DNA of 64,000 bases from Ephemerocybe angulata (GCA_013368325.1 JAACJK010000011.1:124001-188000), one strand, 5' to 3'. Positions 30,489 through 41,949 are shown, counted from the stretch's first letter. Notes: generated by a model not told the origin, from the letters alone. Made by a program: numbers and translations.

Positions 30489-33400
30489 CTATATAGACAA
30501 CATTTCATGTGCATGATGGTCAATATATGGATTTACGAAGTACCTTTCGAATGCTTCAAGCGCGTCAGTGTATTGGAAGCCTTCTGGCAACCGACCTTCA
30601 TCCTCCCCGAAGACGGGCAAGAAGTGCGCACCTCTCACGATCGTGCTGAGATTTATAACTTGCAAGGGCCGTTCATCATCCACCTCTTCCCTCTCGACTA
30701 CCCACATTCCCGTCAGGGGATGCACCTCGTTACCGACCGTGTTGAACCAATTGACCAACGCGCACGAGTGAGTCTCCTGGTTGTACGGATCCGTGAATGA
30801 GAACAACAGCTGCAGCTGGGCAACCATCATCCCTTTTATCCCAATCGAAGCGTCGCCCATCGAAACGAAAACAGTGTCGAATCGCTGATGGCCTCGATAG
30901 TTTGGATTGCATCGAATGATTTGACGTTGCATTCCACCCGCACCACAGATGTCGCTTGGAGCATAGAACCGAGCGGTAGCTGAATGGTGAACGTATATCT
31001 TGCTGGAAAATCGCGTCGTATCAACGAAATCAGGAGGGATTTCGCGATTGGGATGTCGTGAAGTGAACAGGTATTCAAGGAATGCTGTTGTAAACTGCGG
31101 CTCGCGCAAGTAGTCGGAGATGTCGTGAAGCCTTCTTGGATACCGGGAAACTAACACCAAGTAAGCAGAGACTCTCAAGCTTTGGCTAGATAGGTGAACT
31201 CACTTGTGGTTGCACTTAGCTTGACTGACGTTGCCATCCGTGGCGTGTCTTCAGGACCAATGTCAGCCGTATCTTCGCACTCCTCGTCCACGTCATTTTC
31301 GTCATCGAGTTCGACTTCGGAGATGCTCGCATCGCCCAAAAGAAATGATCTGGCCATTCCCATTGCAGTCGATCCCTCCAAGAATCCGTTTTTGGCCAAG
31401 ATGCGCTCGAGTGCAGACATCTTGTCCAAGCGAACAATGGTGACGAGCATCTGGGAGAGCGCGTTGTACCGACTTGATCGCCTCCAAGTCTCTTTCACTG
31501 CAGATATATGGCGTGACTCCGTGATAGAAGAGCAGAGACCGTTGGGAGCCCCGAAGTCAATTATCGAAGGGATAAAGTGCAACAATGCATGCTGGCGAGG
31601 CAGAGAGCAATGCGAACGTGTCCCAGTTTCGACGAAAATCTTCCGCAGCTCGTGAAACTTGGCCAACTGTGTTTCTGCGAGTTTGAGGGCGTTTGATGTA
31701 ATCGCGTTTCGGCGGAATATGTAGCATACTTCGAGAAAGGCTGCGAGACATTGCACCATCCCGGGAGGGACATACCCGACGATCGCCGATAGATAGACCT
31801 GAATGATTATGGTTAAGAGGCCGGTGTTTCAATAAATGGGTGGTGTGCCTACCTTCATTAGAGCCTTGGAATCATCGCCCGTCCATTGAGCGAAGTCACG
31901 CCCGTCCTCGAAGCGTCGTAAACCTGGGAATGGTGGGACAGAGGAGATGCTAGTATTCGGGTTTGGTTTGGGTTAGAATGAGGGTTATGGATGCATGAAC
32001 GCAGTCCATCGACTCACCGGCGGTCAATATCTGCAATGATTTCTGCCGCTTTTGCCTCGCCGTGTAGGTTACGCAGGTATAGCATAACCCACTCAACGAG
32101 ATGGTCCTTGAACGTGCCCTTGATTACTTGATGGAGCAGGTCAGGAGCCATGAGCTCGTGGATATCAGCGCGTGGAAAGCTGTGCGTAAACGGCTGTAGA
32201 AATGGCTCTACTGTTAGCATACCATGATGCAGTGACGAGTCCAGCATTGATAGACATACCACAATATCTTCTCTAATGCCATATTCATCCCACAGGATAC
32301 CTGGGTCATACGTGTCAATGAGGGTATCTGTTTGCTCGTGCGTTCGTCTGGGTGCATTGGGGTCATCTAGGTTGTCAGGGCGTGCACGGCACCTAAGGAA
32401 TCAGGATTCAGTTGACGATGACCAGGATCTATCCAATGAAAAAGTCATATACTGACTTTGGACACCAGCCTTGAACAATGCCAGATAGCCAAACCTGTTC
32501 AGGATAATCAGCTATTACTGGGCCAATGCTGTAGACCGCTCGTCGGAAGTGGCCATCCGGGCATCGCACGATTTCCGGTGATGACATTCCTGCTCGGAGC
32601 GGCTCGTAAATCAGGGCGATGCAGGCATGGTATAGTTGCCGAGCGAATTGCTGGTATATCTTCTTTTTCTTCTCAGTCTTGCTCACTATAGAATTGACAT
32701 TAGAATAAGGAAAGATGTCGAAGCAATAAGATTGAGGTGCATACCTTTGGGAATGGGTAAGAATGCAGACGGAACAACACCATCTTCATGACCGCGACGT
32801 GCAACGTTCGTTAGATTACCTTTTGAAAGGTAGAATGGATGGTATTCCTGGTGTCCCGTTGCGACGGATACCGTGGTTTTGTCCAGGCCAGCGACCACCG
32901 GTACGAGCATAGCACCCTTACTCCCTGGAACTTCCGAAGCAATCTTATCCTGAACGTGCAGAATGAGAACAGCAGTCACTGAATATACTCAGCACAAGAC
33001 GTACCGCTTCCCGCCATGCCCAGTCACCCGAAAGGAGGTCGCTCCAGACTCGATTACCATCCCGGTCGAATTGCTTATACGGTGCTGTTCTGAATTGTGT
33101 CGCAAAGGCCGGTGTGCCCAGCTGATGGTGGATAACCTGTCGCGCGTCACGAACACAAAGCTCGTATGTCGCCGTCATCCATTCTGGGGGTACTTCGCCC
33201 TCTGGAAGCGGTCCCGAGTACTTCAAATGAACCGTCCGGAAGGGGGCTACACCCTGCTGAATTTCGTCGATTGTCGCATAAAGTTCGTCCGCTGAGGCCC
33301 ACGGCAGATCATCGCAGTCAGTCCCCTGGATCGCTTGGACCTTTGCTGCAAGCCATAAATCGAGAGCTTTGTTGATCTTTCCTGCTGATGATTGTACTTC

Positions 33401-33774
33401 AACAAAATGGTATTGTGCAAAGTCGAACGATAGCCGGTCCTCGAACGGTGAATACGCGTTTTCGCTATCTAGCAGATTCCAGGACGGTGGCTTTGTATGC
33501 GCTGGGAGTGGGTGCCCGTCTTTGTCAACGGGTACACCTACGAAGATGGCTGAGGTCAGCATATTGTAGGATTAGCATGTAGGATGTACATACCGTTGAG
33601 AAGTGGGTGAAGCAACGTAGTATGCTGTCGTACTTCCTCATCATTCTCGGAGTCGTCTGACGAAAGCACTGGATGTGCAGTCCTTTGGTGCTGCTTCAAG
33701 CCGCGGGAGCTTGTACAGAGCTTCCTGCAGTCGGGACACTGGAACGAGCGTAGCTGTTCTTTGAGACTTCTCAT
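30489..33774 (-). CDS. Plavaka-type transposase, multi-exon
   Basis: Starts at 33774 (MRSLKEQLRSF) with a C2H2 zinc finger (CPDCRKLCTSSRGLKQHQRTAH). Further exons give the Plavaka signature blocks in order: WNLLDSENAYSPFEDRLSFD (33549 to about 33005); SGDWAWREA; PVVAGLDKTTVSVATGHQEY (about 32950-32747); SSPEIVRCPDGHFRRAVYSI and IADYPEQVWLSGIVQGWCP (about 32690-32460); MAPDLLHQVIKGTFKDHLVE (about 32200-32020); FHELRKIFVETGTRSHCSLP (about 31760-31200). The C-terminal block at 31178-30489 ends FERYFVNPYIDHHAHEM. These belong to the Plavaka group of CACTA-related transposases, abundant in agaricomycetes. I saw no internal stop in the blocks examined, so it may be intact, but I did not verify every splice junction. 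Confidence 0.75.
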
Positions 33775-34044
33775 AGCTGCACGGGCACGGATTGGAAGCT
33801 GGGGAGGAATAGAGTAGAACAAGCACACAGGAGAGCGATGGATGGGGCACGATGAATTAAGACTTGATGGAGAAGCGTTGGAACCGAACGATCTCGCTTC
33901 ACGGCCCCTGAATTCCAAAGCAAAAGTCTGGGGAAACACACATCAAACCATATTCTCTATTTGACCAACCGACATACGCGTCCTTCCGTCCTCGACCAAC
34001 GACGCATACGAGCTACATATCCTACATACCATCCCGCACTATCG

Positions 34045-36610
34045 ATGCCTGCAACGTCCAGGGCGAAAGGCGCTAGGCCAACACGCTCCCAAGCTAAAGC
34101 GACACTGGCAGTCGAAGATCCCGCTGGTATTGTCCAAGAACCCCTCGACGATGGCAGCACCTCGGGACCTGCGACGCGAACCAAGGCTAAACGAATCCCA
34201 AACCCAACTACTCGCAAACAGTCAGCACCTGCTACAGGTGAAGCAGCTGCAGCGGGACGTACTAGAGCATTGAATGTTGCGCCCTCGGCTACAAAGACTG
34301 CGGGTACGTCAACCTCCAGCTTATTGCAGCCTCCAAGTCCATCGTCTTATTATTGTTGCCCATCCTATAGGAAACAATGTCACTACCACTCCTGTACTCG
34401 AAAAGAACAAGACTTCGAAGAGAAAGGTACTTACCAAGCCTGCTGCTGCTGCGGGGGTGGTCAGCAATCCCGCCTCCGCCTCGAGTGGCGATCCTCCCAA
34501 GCGGAAGCGACGAACGGCTGCGGAAGTTGCTGCTGACAAGGAATCAAAGGAGCGAGACAAAGCGGAGAAGGAATCGCTCGAAATTCAACTGCATGAGCGC
34601 CTCGAAGAACAGTGGAAGACGGTTGAACGTACCGACATTGACCGTGTGGCGCAACGGAAAGCCAACACAGTCTGGTGCCTATCCGATGTCCAACCAGCCG
34701 ACGATACCACTCCACCCCATTCCAGCACCCAAGATGATCTCCACGACCCAACATCGCCTGACACTTCAGCATATGGCGCAGAGGAGATGAGCTTGGAGGA
34801 CGATCTCGAAGTCGTTGAACAGGAGATGTCTTCGGGTGAGATTGAGGTTGTCGATGAGGATCCAAGGGTAAGACTTCACTACCCACACATGAGTCGTAGC
34901 TCAGTTGTGTTATTAGGAGACGATCCGGCGTTTGCAGAGCCAGCTCGAGGCTTTAACGTTGAAGAAGGGATCGAAGGTGAAGGGGAAAGGGTGAGCGCTT
35001 TTCGGCATCAGCAGCGAATTTGCTCATGATCGATCTGTTGTTGGTTGTTAGAGCGGCAGCTTCGAAATCTAACAAGTTACCTCTTGCATCGGGGTTGCGC
35101 CCAGCCTTCAAGACTCTTGCCCATTCCAAGTCAGCACCGGCACTTTCTCTCAACGAGGTCGGCGGACTCAACGACGATGACATTGCGGATGGCCCACCAC
35201 TGCCCACTTCAACTGGCCTTGCCACAGCCAGCCGTCCAACTGCCGGGCGTAACACCAATCGCCGAAATGCAGTGAGTATTTTCCCGTTACATACCGAGGG
35301 AGGGCATCGATTGACAATCCGTAGCTGGTTACCGCTATCGCAGAAGCATCACCAGCGCCGGGAAGCATCCCTCGCCCCAGGCAGAACACCAAGCTTCCTC
35401 GCTCGACTACGGCACTTGCAAATGGCGCAGTAAACATCAATATCCCAGCTCGGCCTCCTCAGCCACCTCACGCGCGCATTGGCCGCGCTCGTAGTGCACT
35501 GAACTTATCAGCAACCGCTACCGCACCGGCCAACGCAATCGCAACACCGTTCCAAGCACCTCTCGTAAAGCGACTCACCGCGGCGTCTGTGCGCATCGGC
35601 GATCTCCCCACATTCACGCAAGTCGGGAATAAGTGGAAGAACGTATTCCTTCCGACCATCTACCACCTCCTCTACCTATCGGACGAACCGTTTAAAGGCT
35701 TTGCTATTGCGACCCCGAAGCTGGCTCATGTTGTTCAGGAGGCCGTCAACATCGTTTACGATGAGGCTAGCTATAGTGTTGCGGAGCACGCGCATGTAGG
35801 CGATCCAATCCTTCTTGTGGTGTGTGTCCATTTGTACAACTACGTATGCATCTAACTCTCTGCGTCATATCAAATAGGTTTACAACAGAATCAACGAACG
35901 ACGAGGTCACATTGCTCAGCACGCCCTCGATCTCATCTCAAAGCATGTTAAATCGTGCACTAATCTAACAGAGGCTCATCAATGGTTGAGCTGGGCCCAC
36001 CGTCTCACTGGTCCTTTATTTTTTGAAGATCCGACACCAGCATACTGCACCGTCGAGCGTGGAGAACCGGGATTCATCGTGAGTTGTGGCTTCCGAATGA
36101 GATTGGTTTGTTGATAGCTGATCTAAAGCCGCCCGTACAGGAACCTGGTGGTCGCCTCAAGTCGCCCTTCATGATTGCGTTGGTCCAAGCTGCATTGGAT
36201 CAATTGAAGGGATCTGCGATGGATTCATGGGAAATCCGAACGCGGGTGCCCGTCGGCCTTCTTGCGCTAGTAATGACCGCGGTGCGTCTCAGTCACATCG
36301 GTCGTGCTTTCCGTGTTCACATATCTTATCTTATGCCATCCAGCTCGAACGCGCCGCTCACATCGTTCAAGCTGATGGGTCTGTCCCAGCGCGTCCAAGA
36401 AGCTTTTCCGATGAGAACTACGGCTACATCCTTGATGGCTACACCCGAGTTCTTCGAAGCATCGGGATTGAGAAATGGTCTGAGATTCTCAAGCTTTGCA
36501 CACCGGCAGGTGCTGATAGCGACGATGATGACTTTGCCGCAAACCGTTCAGCAGCAGACATCGACCGCGACACTATGTTCTGCTTCGATAGCCCAAAGAA
36601 GCGAGCGTAA
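34045..36610 (+). CDS. Transposon-borne second gene, DUF6532-like, multi-exon
   Basis: Divergent from the transposase. The first exon starts at the ATG at 34045 (MPATSRAKGARPTRSQAK) and is basic and Ala/Thr/Pro-rich. The second (from about 34372) has a Lys/Arg patch (PPKRKRRTAAEVAADKESKE) and a charged helical stretch. Later exons (about 35040-35274, 35330-35820, 35880-36080, 36141-36280, 36345-36610) encode a folded C-terminal domain with motifs FTQVGNKWKNVFLPTIYHLL, GGRLKSPFMIALVQAALDQL and FSDENYGYILDGYTRVLRSI; it ends DSPKKRA at 36610. The C-terminal half resembles, from memory, the basidiomycete DUF6532 family; that is a motif-level impression. It could be a transposition accessory protein or a captured host gene. 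Confidence 0.55.
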
Positions 36611-36834
36611 TATTGTCATGCAAGTCGTAGCGGTTCTTCCGACGCCGTCATCCTATTCCATCCTAATTTCTCTTTCTCAGAGACCCAGTCTTCAGTTAGC
36701 TGTCTATCTTCTCTCTAGTTATATATTAGTCCTTCCTCTGCTTCTAGCCACTAATAATAACAATTGCCCTCTCAGTTACCGTGCAGGATTGTCGAGGATA
36801 CGTCGTTCGACTCGCACACTCGACGGTGTGGGGG

Positions 36835-37016
36835 CACTTCCCGGCTTTTTCGCACTTTTCGGAACTTTTTGCACTTTTCCCAACATTTCGGGTGCCTTTC
36901 CCGGGGGCACTTTTCCGAAAACGGAGCTTAACTTTTCCCCCGTTCTGGCTTTATCACTTTTCGCCACTTTTTCGGGCTTTTATGGGCTTTTTCGGTACAA
37001 AAAAGTGATTGCCAGG
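36835..37016. repeat. Subterminal CACTTTT repeats of the Plavaka-like transposon
   Basis: CACTT/CACTTTT occurs near 36835, 36853, 36872, 36908, 36955 and 36965, and in inverse orientation near 37012. AAGTG repeats at about 30025-30052 mirror them at the left end. Subterminal repeats of this kind are transposase binding sites in CACTA-type elements. Confidence 0.6.
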
Positions 37017-37028
37017 TTTACTGATGTA

Positions 37029-38282
37029 TCGACATCGACAACGCCTATCTCAATGGCAAGATCGAAGATGACTACGAGGTCCACATGAAGCAGGCTCCTG
37101 GTTTTGAGGTTAAGGGCCCAGATGGAAAGGTGTGGGTATGTCGCCTGAATAAAGGCCTCTATGGTCTAAAGCAGAGCGGCAGACTTTGGTACCAGGTACT
37201 GGCGAAGGAGTTGGAAGCTTTAGGGTTCGTCCAAATCAAGTCGGATCCGAGCATCTACACTTGGGAGATGGACGACATTCAGATCACTCTTCCTGTCTTC
37301 GTCGACGACATCACTATCATGTCACCAAGCCAGGAGAAGATCAAGTGGCTGAAGGACTCGCTCCGTAAGGTCTTCAAACTGAAGGACCTTGGCCCAACCA
37401 CCTACCTCCTCGGCATCAAGGTCGAATATGACCAACCCAATTGCATCCTTCGCCTATCCCAGACCCAGTACATCCTCGACATGCTCAAACGCTTCAACAT
37501 GGAAGACTGCTACCCGGTATCCACCCCAATGGATCCAGGAAGTGGCCCTCGACTCACGAAGTATGTTCCTGCTCCGGGCGACACCGAAACCATGAAGGGT
37601 GTCCCATACATGAACGCAGTTGGCGCCCTGGCCCCTGATGTACCTTGCTGTTGCAACCCGACCAGATATCGCATATGCCGTCGCCAAGCTCGCTCAGTAC
37701 AACTCCAATCCTGGACCCATCCACTGGAAAGCGGTTAAACATGTCTTCCGCTATCTAAAGGGCACCATGGACCTCAAGCTGACGTATCGCAATGACGGAG
37801 GCGAGATGTCCTCAGAGCTCTTCCAAGCCTACAGCGACGCTGACCATGCTGGGTGCCTTGACACTCGGCGCTCAACCTCTGGCTTCGTCATCAAGATAGG
37901 CTCTGGAGCAGTTAGCTGGTCCGCGAAGAAGCAGACGATTGTTGCTGACTCATCTACTGAGGCAGAATATGTCGCCGCTTCGAGTGCAGGCAGAGATATC
38001 ATCTGGATGAGGACACTGTTGGGCGAACTCCGCTACAACGTACAAGGACCCTCACCTCTCATGGTCGACAACCAGTCAGCTCTTAGAGTACTCAAGAACC
38101 CAGAGAACCATGGACGCATGAAGCACATCGACATCAAGATGCACTGGATCCGAGACGCTATCAAACGAGGCGACATTACTGTTCATTTTCTCCCTACTAG
38201 CGACATGATCGCCGACATCTTCACCAAACCCCTCCCCAAGGTCGCTATTCAGAAGCATCGACTTGCGCTTGGACTCGAATAG
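37029..38282 (+). pseudogene. Gag-Pol of copia element 2, 3' part (RT and RNase H), frameshifted
   Basis: Resumes at IDIDNAYLNGKIEDDYEV and carries RT with FVDDITIMS and RNase H (SDADHAGC, SSTEAEY) to the stop at 38282. Near 37630 about seven extra bases (a repeat of a CCCTG-like stretch) sit inside the conserved AVGALMYLA segment and shift the frame. The end would therefore not be translated in phase even without the transposon. Confidence 0.88.
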
Positions 38283-38310
38283 GATTCAGAGACATCGCAT
38301 TAAGGGGGTG

Positions 38311-38711
38311 TGTTAGAAGACAATGCTCATGTTACCTTCATCATCATTTGATACATAGCTTTTCGACGCTTCTTTCATTTCATCATTCTATCTGTCATTC
38401 TTTCATCATTCTATCTGTCATTCTTTCATCATTCTATTCTATCAATCATTCCATCTATCATTCTATCGATGGTTGTCACTTTATTGTTCTATAGATAGAT
38501 CGATCATTGTTCTCTGACTTTATTGTTCCGTAAATAGATCGATCATTGTTCTCATACAGTATATAGTCCACACTGTGAGCAGTTGAGTCCCCATCGAACT
38601 CTTCCCACTCACAGGTGCGTATCATGTATATCGTATAGTTATTACAAGTCTTATCGAACTCTTCCCACTCACAGACGTGGTCAGAACTTATCCAAACTTA
38701 ACAGTTTGATA
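38311..38711 (+). repeat. 3' LTR of element 2
   Basis: 401 bp. Compared with the 5' LTR it has one extra 23-bp unit of the TCTGTCATTCTTTCATCAT tract and an 11-bp addition after the first repeated CACTCACAG (GTGCGTATCATGTATATCG against GTGTATCG). Other sequence is almost the same. Confidence 0.9.
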
Positions 38712-38996
38712 ACATCTCTGACCGTTGAGGCTGTCGCGACATACCAATTCTTCATGTACGCCCTCAAATGGACCGAAGTTGATTGGATGCAAGAGGCTCC
38801 GGAGATCGAACGAGCCAATCGTAACTTCATGTTTGTCGCTGGACCTATACAGCACTCTCCACATGCGCGGGGCCCTGGCGATTTCCCAGAGCAACAAGTT
38901 TCTGAGAAGACACGCTCGCTAATTGATAGGATTCAAGCCCTCAGAGGAGATGCAGACTTCTCTTATATAGATCGTAGCCTGTGGATGAGGACTTAG
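38712..38996 (+). pseudogene. F-box-like gene C, 3' part
   Basis: After the ACATC duplication the F-box gene resumes in frame (SLTVEAVATYQFFMYALKW) and runs to the TAG at 38996. It aligns with the C-terminal part of the 12566 gene, for example the FFKHALAWMEMW and TFVSGPGAEHRV regions (here FFMYALKWTEVDW and FMFVAGPIQHS). It is separated from its 5' part by 13.2 kb of nested transposons. Confidence 0.8.
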
Positions 38997-39082
38997 ACAC
39001 TCTGGTTTGTATTGCTCGATTTTTATATTCTGTCCTCATTTCCCAATATATTTATGTGAACCTCACCGTATTATCGAAGTGA

Positions 39083-40216
39083 TGCATTGAGGCTCGGATC
39101 GATTATGCCCCCCGCACCAGGGCTCAGTCTAAGGCGCCTGCGTCTCAGGCTACTCCTGCCCCTGCGACTCCGAAGGGGAAGTCCAATGCGTCGGTTCTCT
39201 CTAAGAGCGTCTCGACCCCTGTCCTCAACGGTACGCATCCATTCCCCATTGCCCTATCTTCACCATTCTCAACAGCCTCATCAGGCCTTTCCTCCCCCGC
39301 TGGAAAGGAAACTCAGGGCGTCAAGATCACTCGCGTCGAGCTCAACGTTAGCTCCCTTGCTGACAGGGTCGCCAACATGGAGTCTTCCGTCCACCTCTTC
39401 CGCGAGGACCTCGCCTCCATCTCCTCCCTCATCAAGATCGCCACGAACGAGTTCAAGGCCTCCTCCGGCCCTCAGATCGCCGCTCAGATGTCCGAGATTG
39501 AGACGTTTGTCGGGACTGTCCGACAGGACGTCGCACTCCAAGCCCAACGAGTCTCTCGCCTGGAGCAGCTCATTGTCGACAACACGGCCGTGACTACCAA
39601 GCTCGGAGACTTACTCGCCTCCATGCATGCTGACGAAGAAGCCGGATCCAACCGTCGCCGCACCGTCGACGGCTTCACCTCGGTCCAGTCCCCGTTCACC
39701 TCCGCCGTCGCCGCTAACGCCACCCCACTCCCCTCGGTTACTCGCTCCATGTACACCACCCCCTTTGCTCCCGGTCCTGGCCCCACCTCGGCTCTCCTCC
39801 CTATCACCGCCCCCGCTCTGACATCTGGAGGAACTTTTGCGAACAAGCCTGAGCACAACCTCATCATGTCGGGGATCCCCACCGGTGACGTTGCCGTGGG
39901 TGAGTACAAGTGGCAGAACGATGTTGCGGCTTCCTTCAAGAGTCTCTACTCTCTCCTCCCGCCGACTATCGCCCACTCCCTCCCCCGTCCCCAGGAAGTC
40001 AGGAGGCTTGGAGGCGACAAGATGCGTGCTCGTTTCCTTACCGCAGAGGATGCCGTACTCTTTGTCAACGCGTGGACCGCCGGTCCCATCGGGCCTTACG
40101 AGGGCACCCCGGCTCCACCCGCCGAGATCTTATTCGTCGTCTCCGCCCACATCGAGAGGTGCGATGAAGTGTTTGTTGTTCGTCGCGCCGCTCCCACCCC
40201 CGCTTTAAAATTCTGA
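39083..40216 (+). pseudogene. Non-LTR element ORF1 (gag-like), start lost
   Basis: Open from 39083 to the TGA at 40216. The first in-frame ATG is at 39377, but open sequence with biased composition (RTRAQSKAPASQATPAPAT) extends upstream. An ATG at 39105 is one base out of frame across a run of six Cs, suggesting a slip. The product has a coiled-coil-like central part (SLADRVANMESSVHLFREDL), a Pro/Thr/Ala-rich stretch and a C-terminal folded part (HNLIMSGIPTGD, then EVRRLGGDKMRARFLTAEDA) like the nucleic-acid-binding ORF1 proteins of LINEs. Assignment rests mainly on its position before the endonuclease. Confidence 0.55.
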
Positions 40217-40281
40217 GGGCAGGAGCGTGCCACCCGTCTATTCCGTCCTATATAGAGCTGCATCCATCATCATCATCTCCG

Positions 40282-41166
40282 TTGTCATGTACTTCCTCAC
40301 TTGTCGCTCCCTTACCTGTATTACCACTACCTTGTGAATCAACTACCTCCTCTCTGCTCTCTATTATTTGCTGGAACATTGGCGGCAACTTACTCGCTAA
40401 ACTCTCCTGCCCCGAACTGCAAAGCATCCTTATCGAACATGATATAATATTATTACAGGAAACCCACCTCCAAATAGGGCAAGACACCCTGATGATTGTT
40501 CCACCCGGCTTCGACTTGGTCTCTCACCCTCGTCCGCAAGCCAATCCCTCAAAAAGGAATTGGGGAGGTGTCGCCACGCTCATCCGCAATGACCTAAACG
40601 CGATCACAAGGTGTGATCTCTCCTCTCCCGATATCCTTGTCCTCGAAACAGATCACCTCATCATTGTGAATGCCTACATCCTTCCCGAAGGCGCTAAGTG
40701 GGAGTCATGGACAGACTGCGACCCATTTGAACAGTTACTGAGTCTCCTTGCCCTCTTGAGCGACAGCGAAAAGAATGTTCTTCTGATGGGAGATCTGAAT
40801 ACTCGAATAGGCATCCTCCCGTGCGGCTCTGGCTCACTGAGATCTCTCTCGCCTGATCACCAAATCTCTGGCTGGGGACGCGCGCTACACATGTGTTGTG
40901 AGGCGACATCCTGCATGGTCTTGAATGGTACCCCACTTCATGGACCGGACGGCGCACGACTCACCTCATTCCAACCGCAGGGTCAAACGGTCATCGACTA
41001 CGCCATTATTAGTGACAGAACCTTTACCCAGCGCTCAGTAGCGTCCTTTTATATAAGCGACCATGATCCCGAACTGTCAGACCATGCCTATCTTCGAGTA
41101 CGACTCAATTACCCAATCGTTCTTCCGCGCCTCACCAGCACTACATCCCCTGCCAGTAAAAAGTGA
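40282..41166 (+). pseudogene. Non-LTR element ORF2, apurinic-type endonuclease part
   Basis: Endonuclease/exonuclease/phosphatase domain with the expected motifs: ICWNIGGN (~31), LLQETHL (~57), WGGVATLIRN (~97), LMGDLNTRIG (~170), VIDYAIISD (~236) and SDHDPELSDHAYLRVRL (~258). It nicks target DNA for target-primed reverse transcription. A TGA at 41164-41166 ends the frame, yet the same frame stays open beyond it through a linker (AAALASSRDQNLGDRLLKLY) into RNase H. The stop therefore looks like a nonsense mutation in a once continuous ORF2, though readthrough cannot be excluded. Confidence 0.75.
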
Positions 41167-41518
41167 ATTGATGGAGTCGAGGAGGCCATTGCGTGGGCTG
41201 CACACCCGGATGCCACTGATCTGGACAAGCAGTTAGCTGCTGCTCTGGCGTCCTCGAGGGATCAAAACCTCGGCGACCGCCTTCTCAAACTATACGGACC
41301 GTCGACGATGTGTCACGAAACTAATCCGGTCAGAGTCTACGCGGATGGATCATGTCTAAACAACGGTACTAAATGGGCTAGGGCCGGCAGTGGGGCTTAC
41401 GCAGGCCCTAGCTCGTCTCTCAACTTTGCCCTGCGGGTCCCAGACGCCCAAACGAACAATAGGGGTGAGGTATATGCCATCCTACAAACTATATCCCGCG
41501 CCCCACCCCATAAGACCC
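41167..41518 (+). pseudogene. Non-LTR element ORF2, linker and N-terminal half of RNase H
   Basis: In the endonuclease frame. RNase HI motifs begin with VYADGSCLNNG (first catalytic Asp, ~41344) and TNNRGEVYAILQTI (catalytic Glu, ~41468). The domain is cut at HKTL by element 3 and continues at 47434. Confidence 0.75.
41514..41518 (+). repeat. Target-site duplication GACCC (element 3, left)
   Basis: GACCC at 41514-41518 recurs at 47429-47433 on the other side of element 3. Confidence 0.9.
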
Positions 41519-41921
41519 TGATAAACTGCTAAGTTTATAAGTCGTTGAAGCCACTGCAAGTGGGAGATAGTTCGATATATTAGTTAAGTTAGATAAAGAG
41601 AAATACAGCATGACGCACCTGCAAGTGGGAGATAGTTCGATAAGGGAACTACCCACTTGCAGTGTAGACTATATACTGTGTGGAACAATAGACGATCCAT
41701 ATCGGGAGAACAATAAAGTACGTACGAATATGGAACAATAGAAGTGAGAACAATGCTGTGTGATATATGTGAAACGATGGAATGAATGAACAATGTGATC
41801 GTGGATATATATAGAACAAAGAAGCATTAGAACAATAGAAAAGTTTGAAAGAGGCAGCGCCTATGTGAAGGTGAAGAGAACAATGGGCGAGCCATGGAGA
41901 CATGTGCATTGTACTTCAACA
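41519..41921 (-). repeat. 3' LTR of element 3
   Basis: 403 bp, family A LTR in reverse orientation. Starts TGATAAAC on the plus strand and ends CTTCAACA. Confidence 0.95.
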
Positions 41922-41949
41922 CACCCCCCCAATGCAATGTCACAGAAGA

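Larger units (their letters stand above)
29970..37026. mobile_element. Plavaka-like (CACTA-related) DNA transposon, 7.06 kb, inside element 2
   Basis: The ends are inverted: left CATCAGCAAATCACGGATTC, right (reverse complement) CATCAGTAAACCTGGCAATC, with 18 of the first 24 positions matching. Subterminal regions carry repeated AAAGTG/CACTTTT motifs, especially at 36830-37016. A transposase gene (33774-30489, minus) and a divergent second gene (34045-36610, plus) share a ~270-bp central promoter region. The insert interrupts the reverse transcriptase of element 2. The inner ends (about 30212-30488 and 36611-36830) hold no supported gene. Confidence 0.85.
25532..38711 (+). mobile_element. Ty1/copia LTR retrotransposon, element 2 (family B), interrupted by a DNA transposon
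   Basis: LTRs begin TGTTAGAAG and end TTTGATA. A half-tRNA primer site, a Gag-Pol frame and a polypurine tract are present, with ACATC target duplications inside F-box gene C. The Gag-Pol frame starts at 26162, is cut at 29970 by a 7-kb Plavaka-like transposon and resumes at 37029. It also carries a 384-bp in-frame tandem duplication and a 7-nt insertion near 37630. It is a second family, clearly related to elements 1 and 3 in protein and LTR layout, and is inactive. Confidence 0.92.

Noticed and set aside
30489..33774. KDZ-type transposase
   Set aside because: The blocks seen (FEDRLSFDFAQ, DKTTVSVATGHQEY, IADYPEQVWL, MAPDLLHQVIKG) fit Plavaka, and the KDZ hallmark motifs were not found.
34961..36600. 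Long 334-aa plus-strand frame starting at 36084
   Set aside because: It reads through introns and out of phase with the folded domain of the second transposon gene. The spliced model explains conserved-looking segments better.
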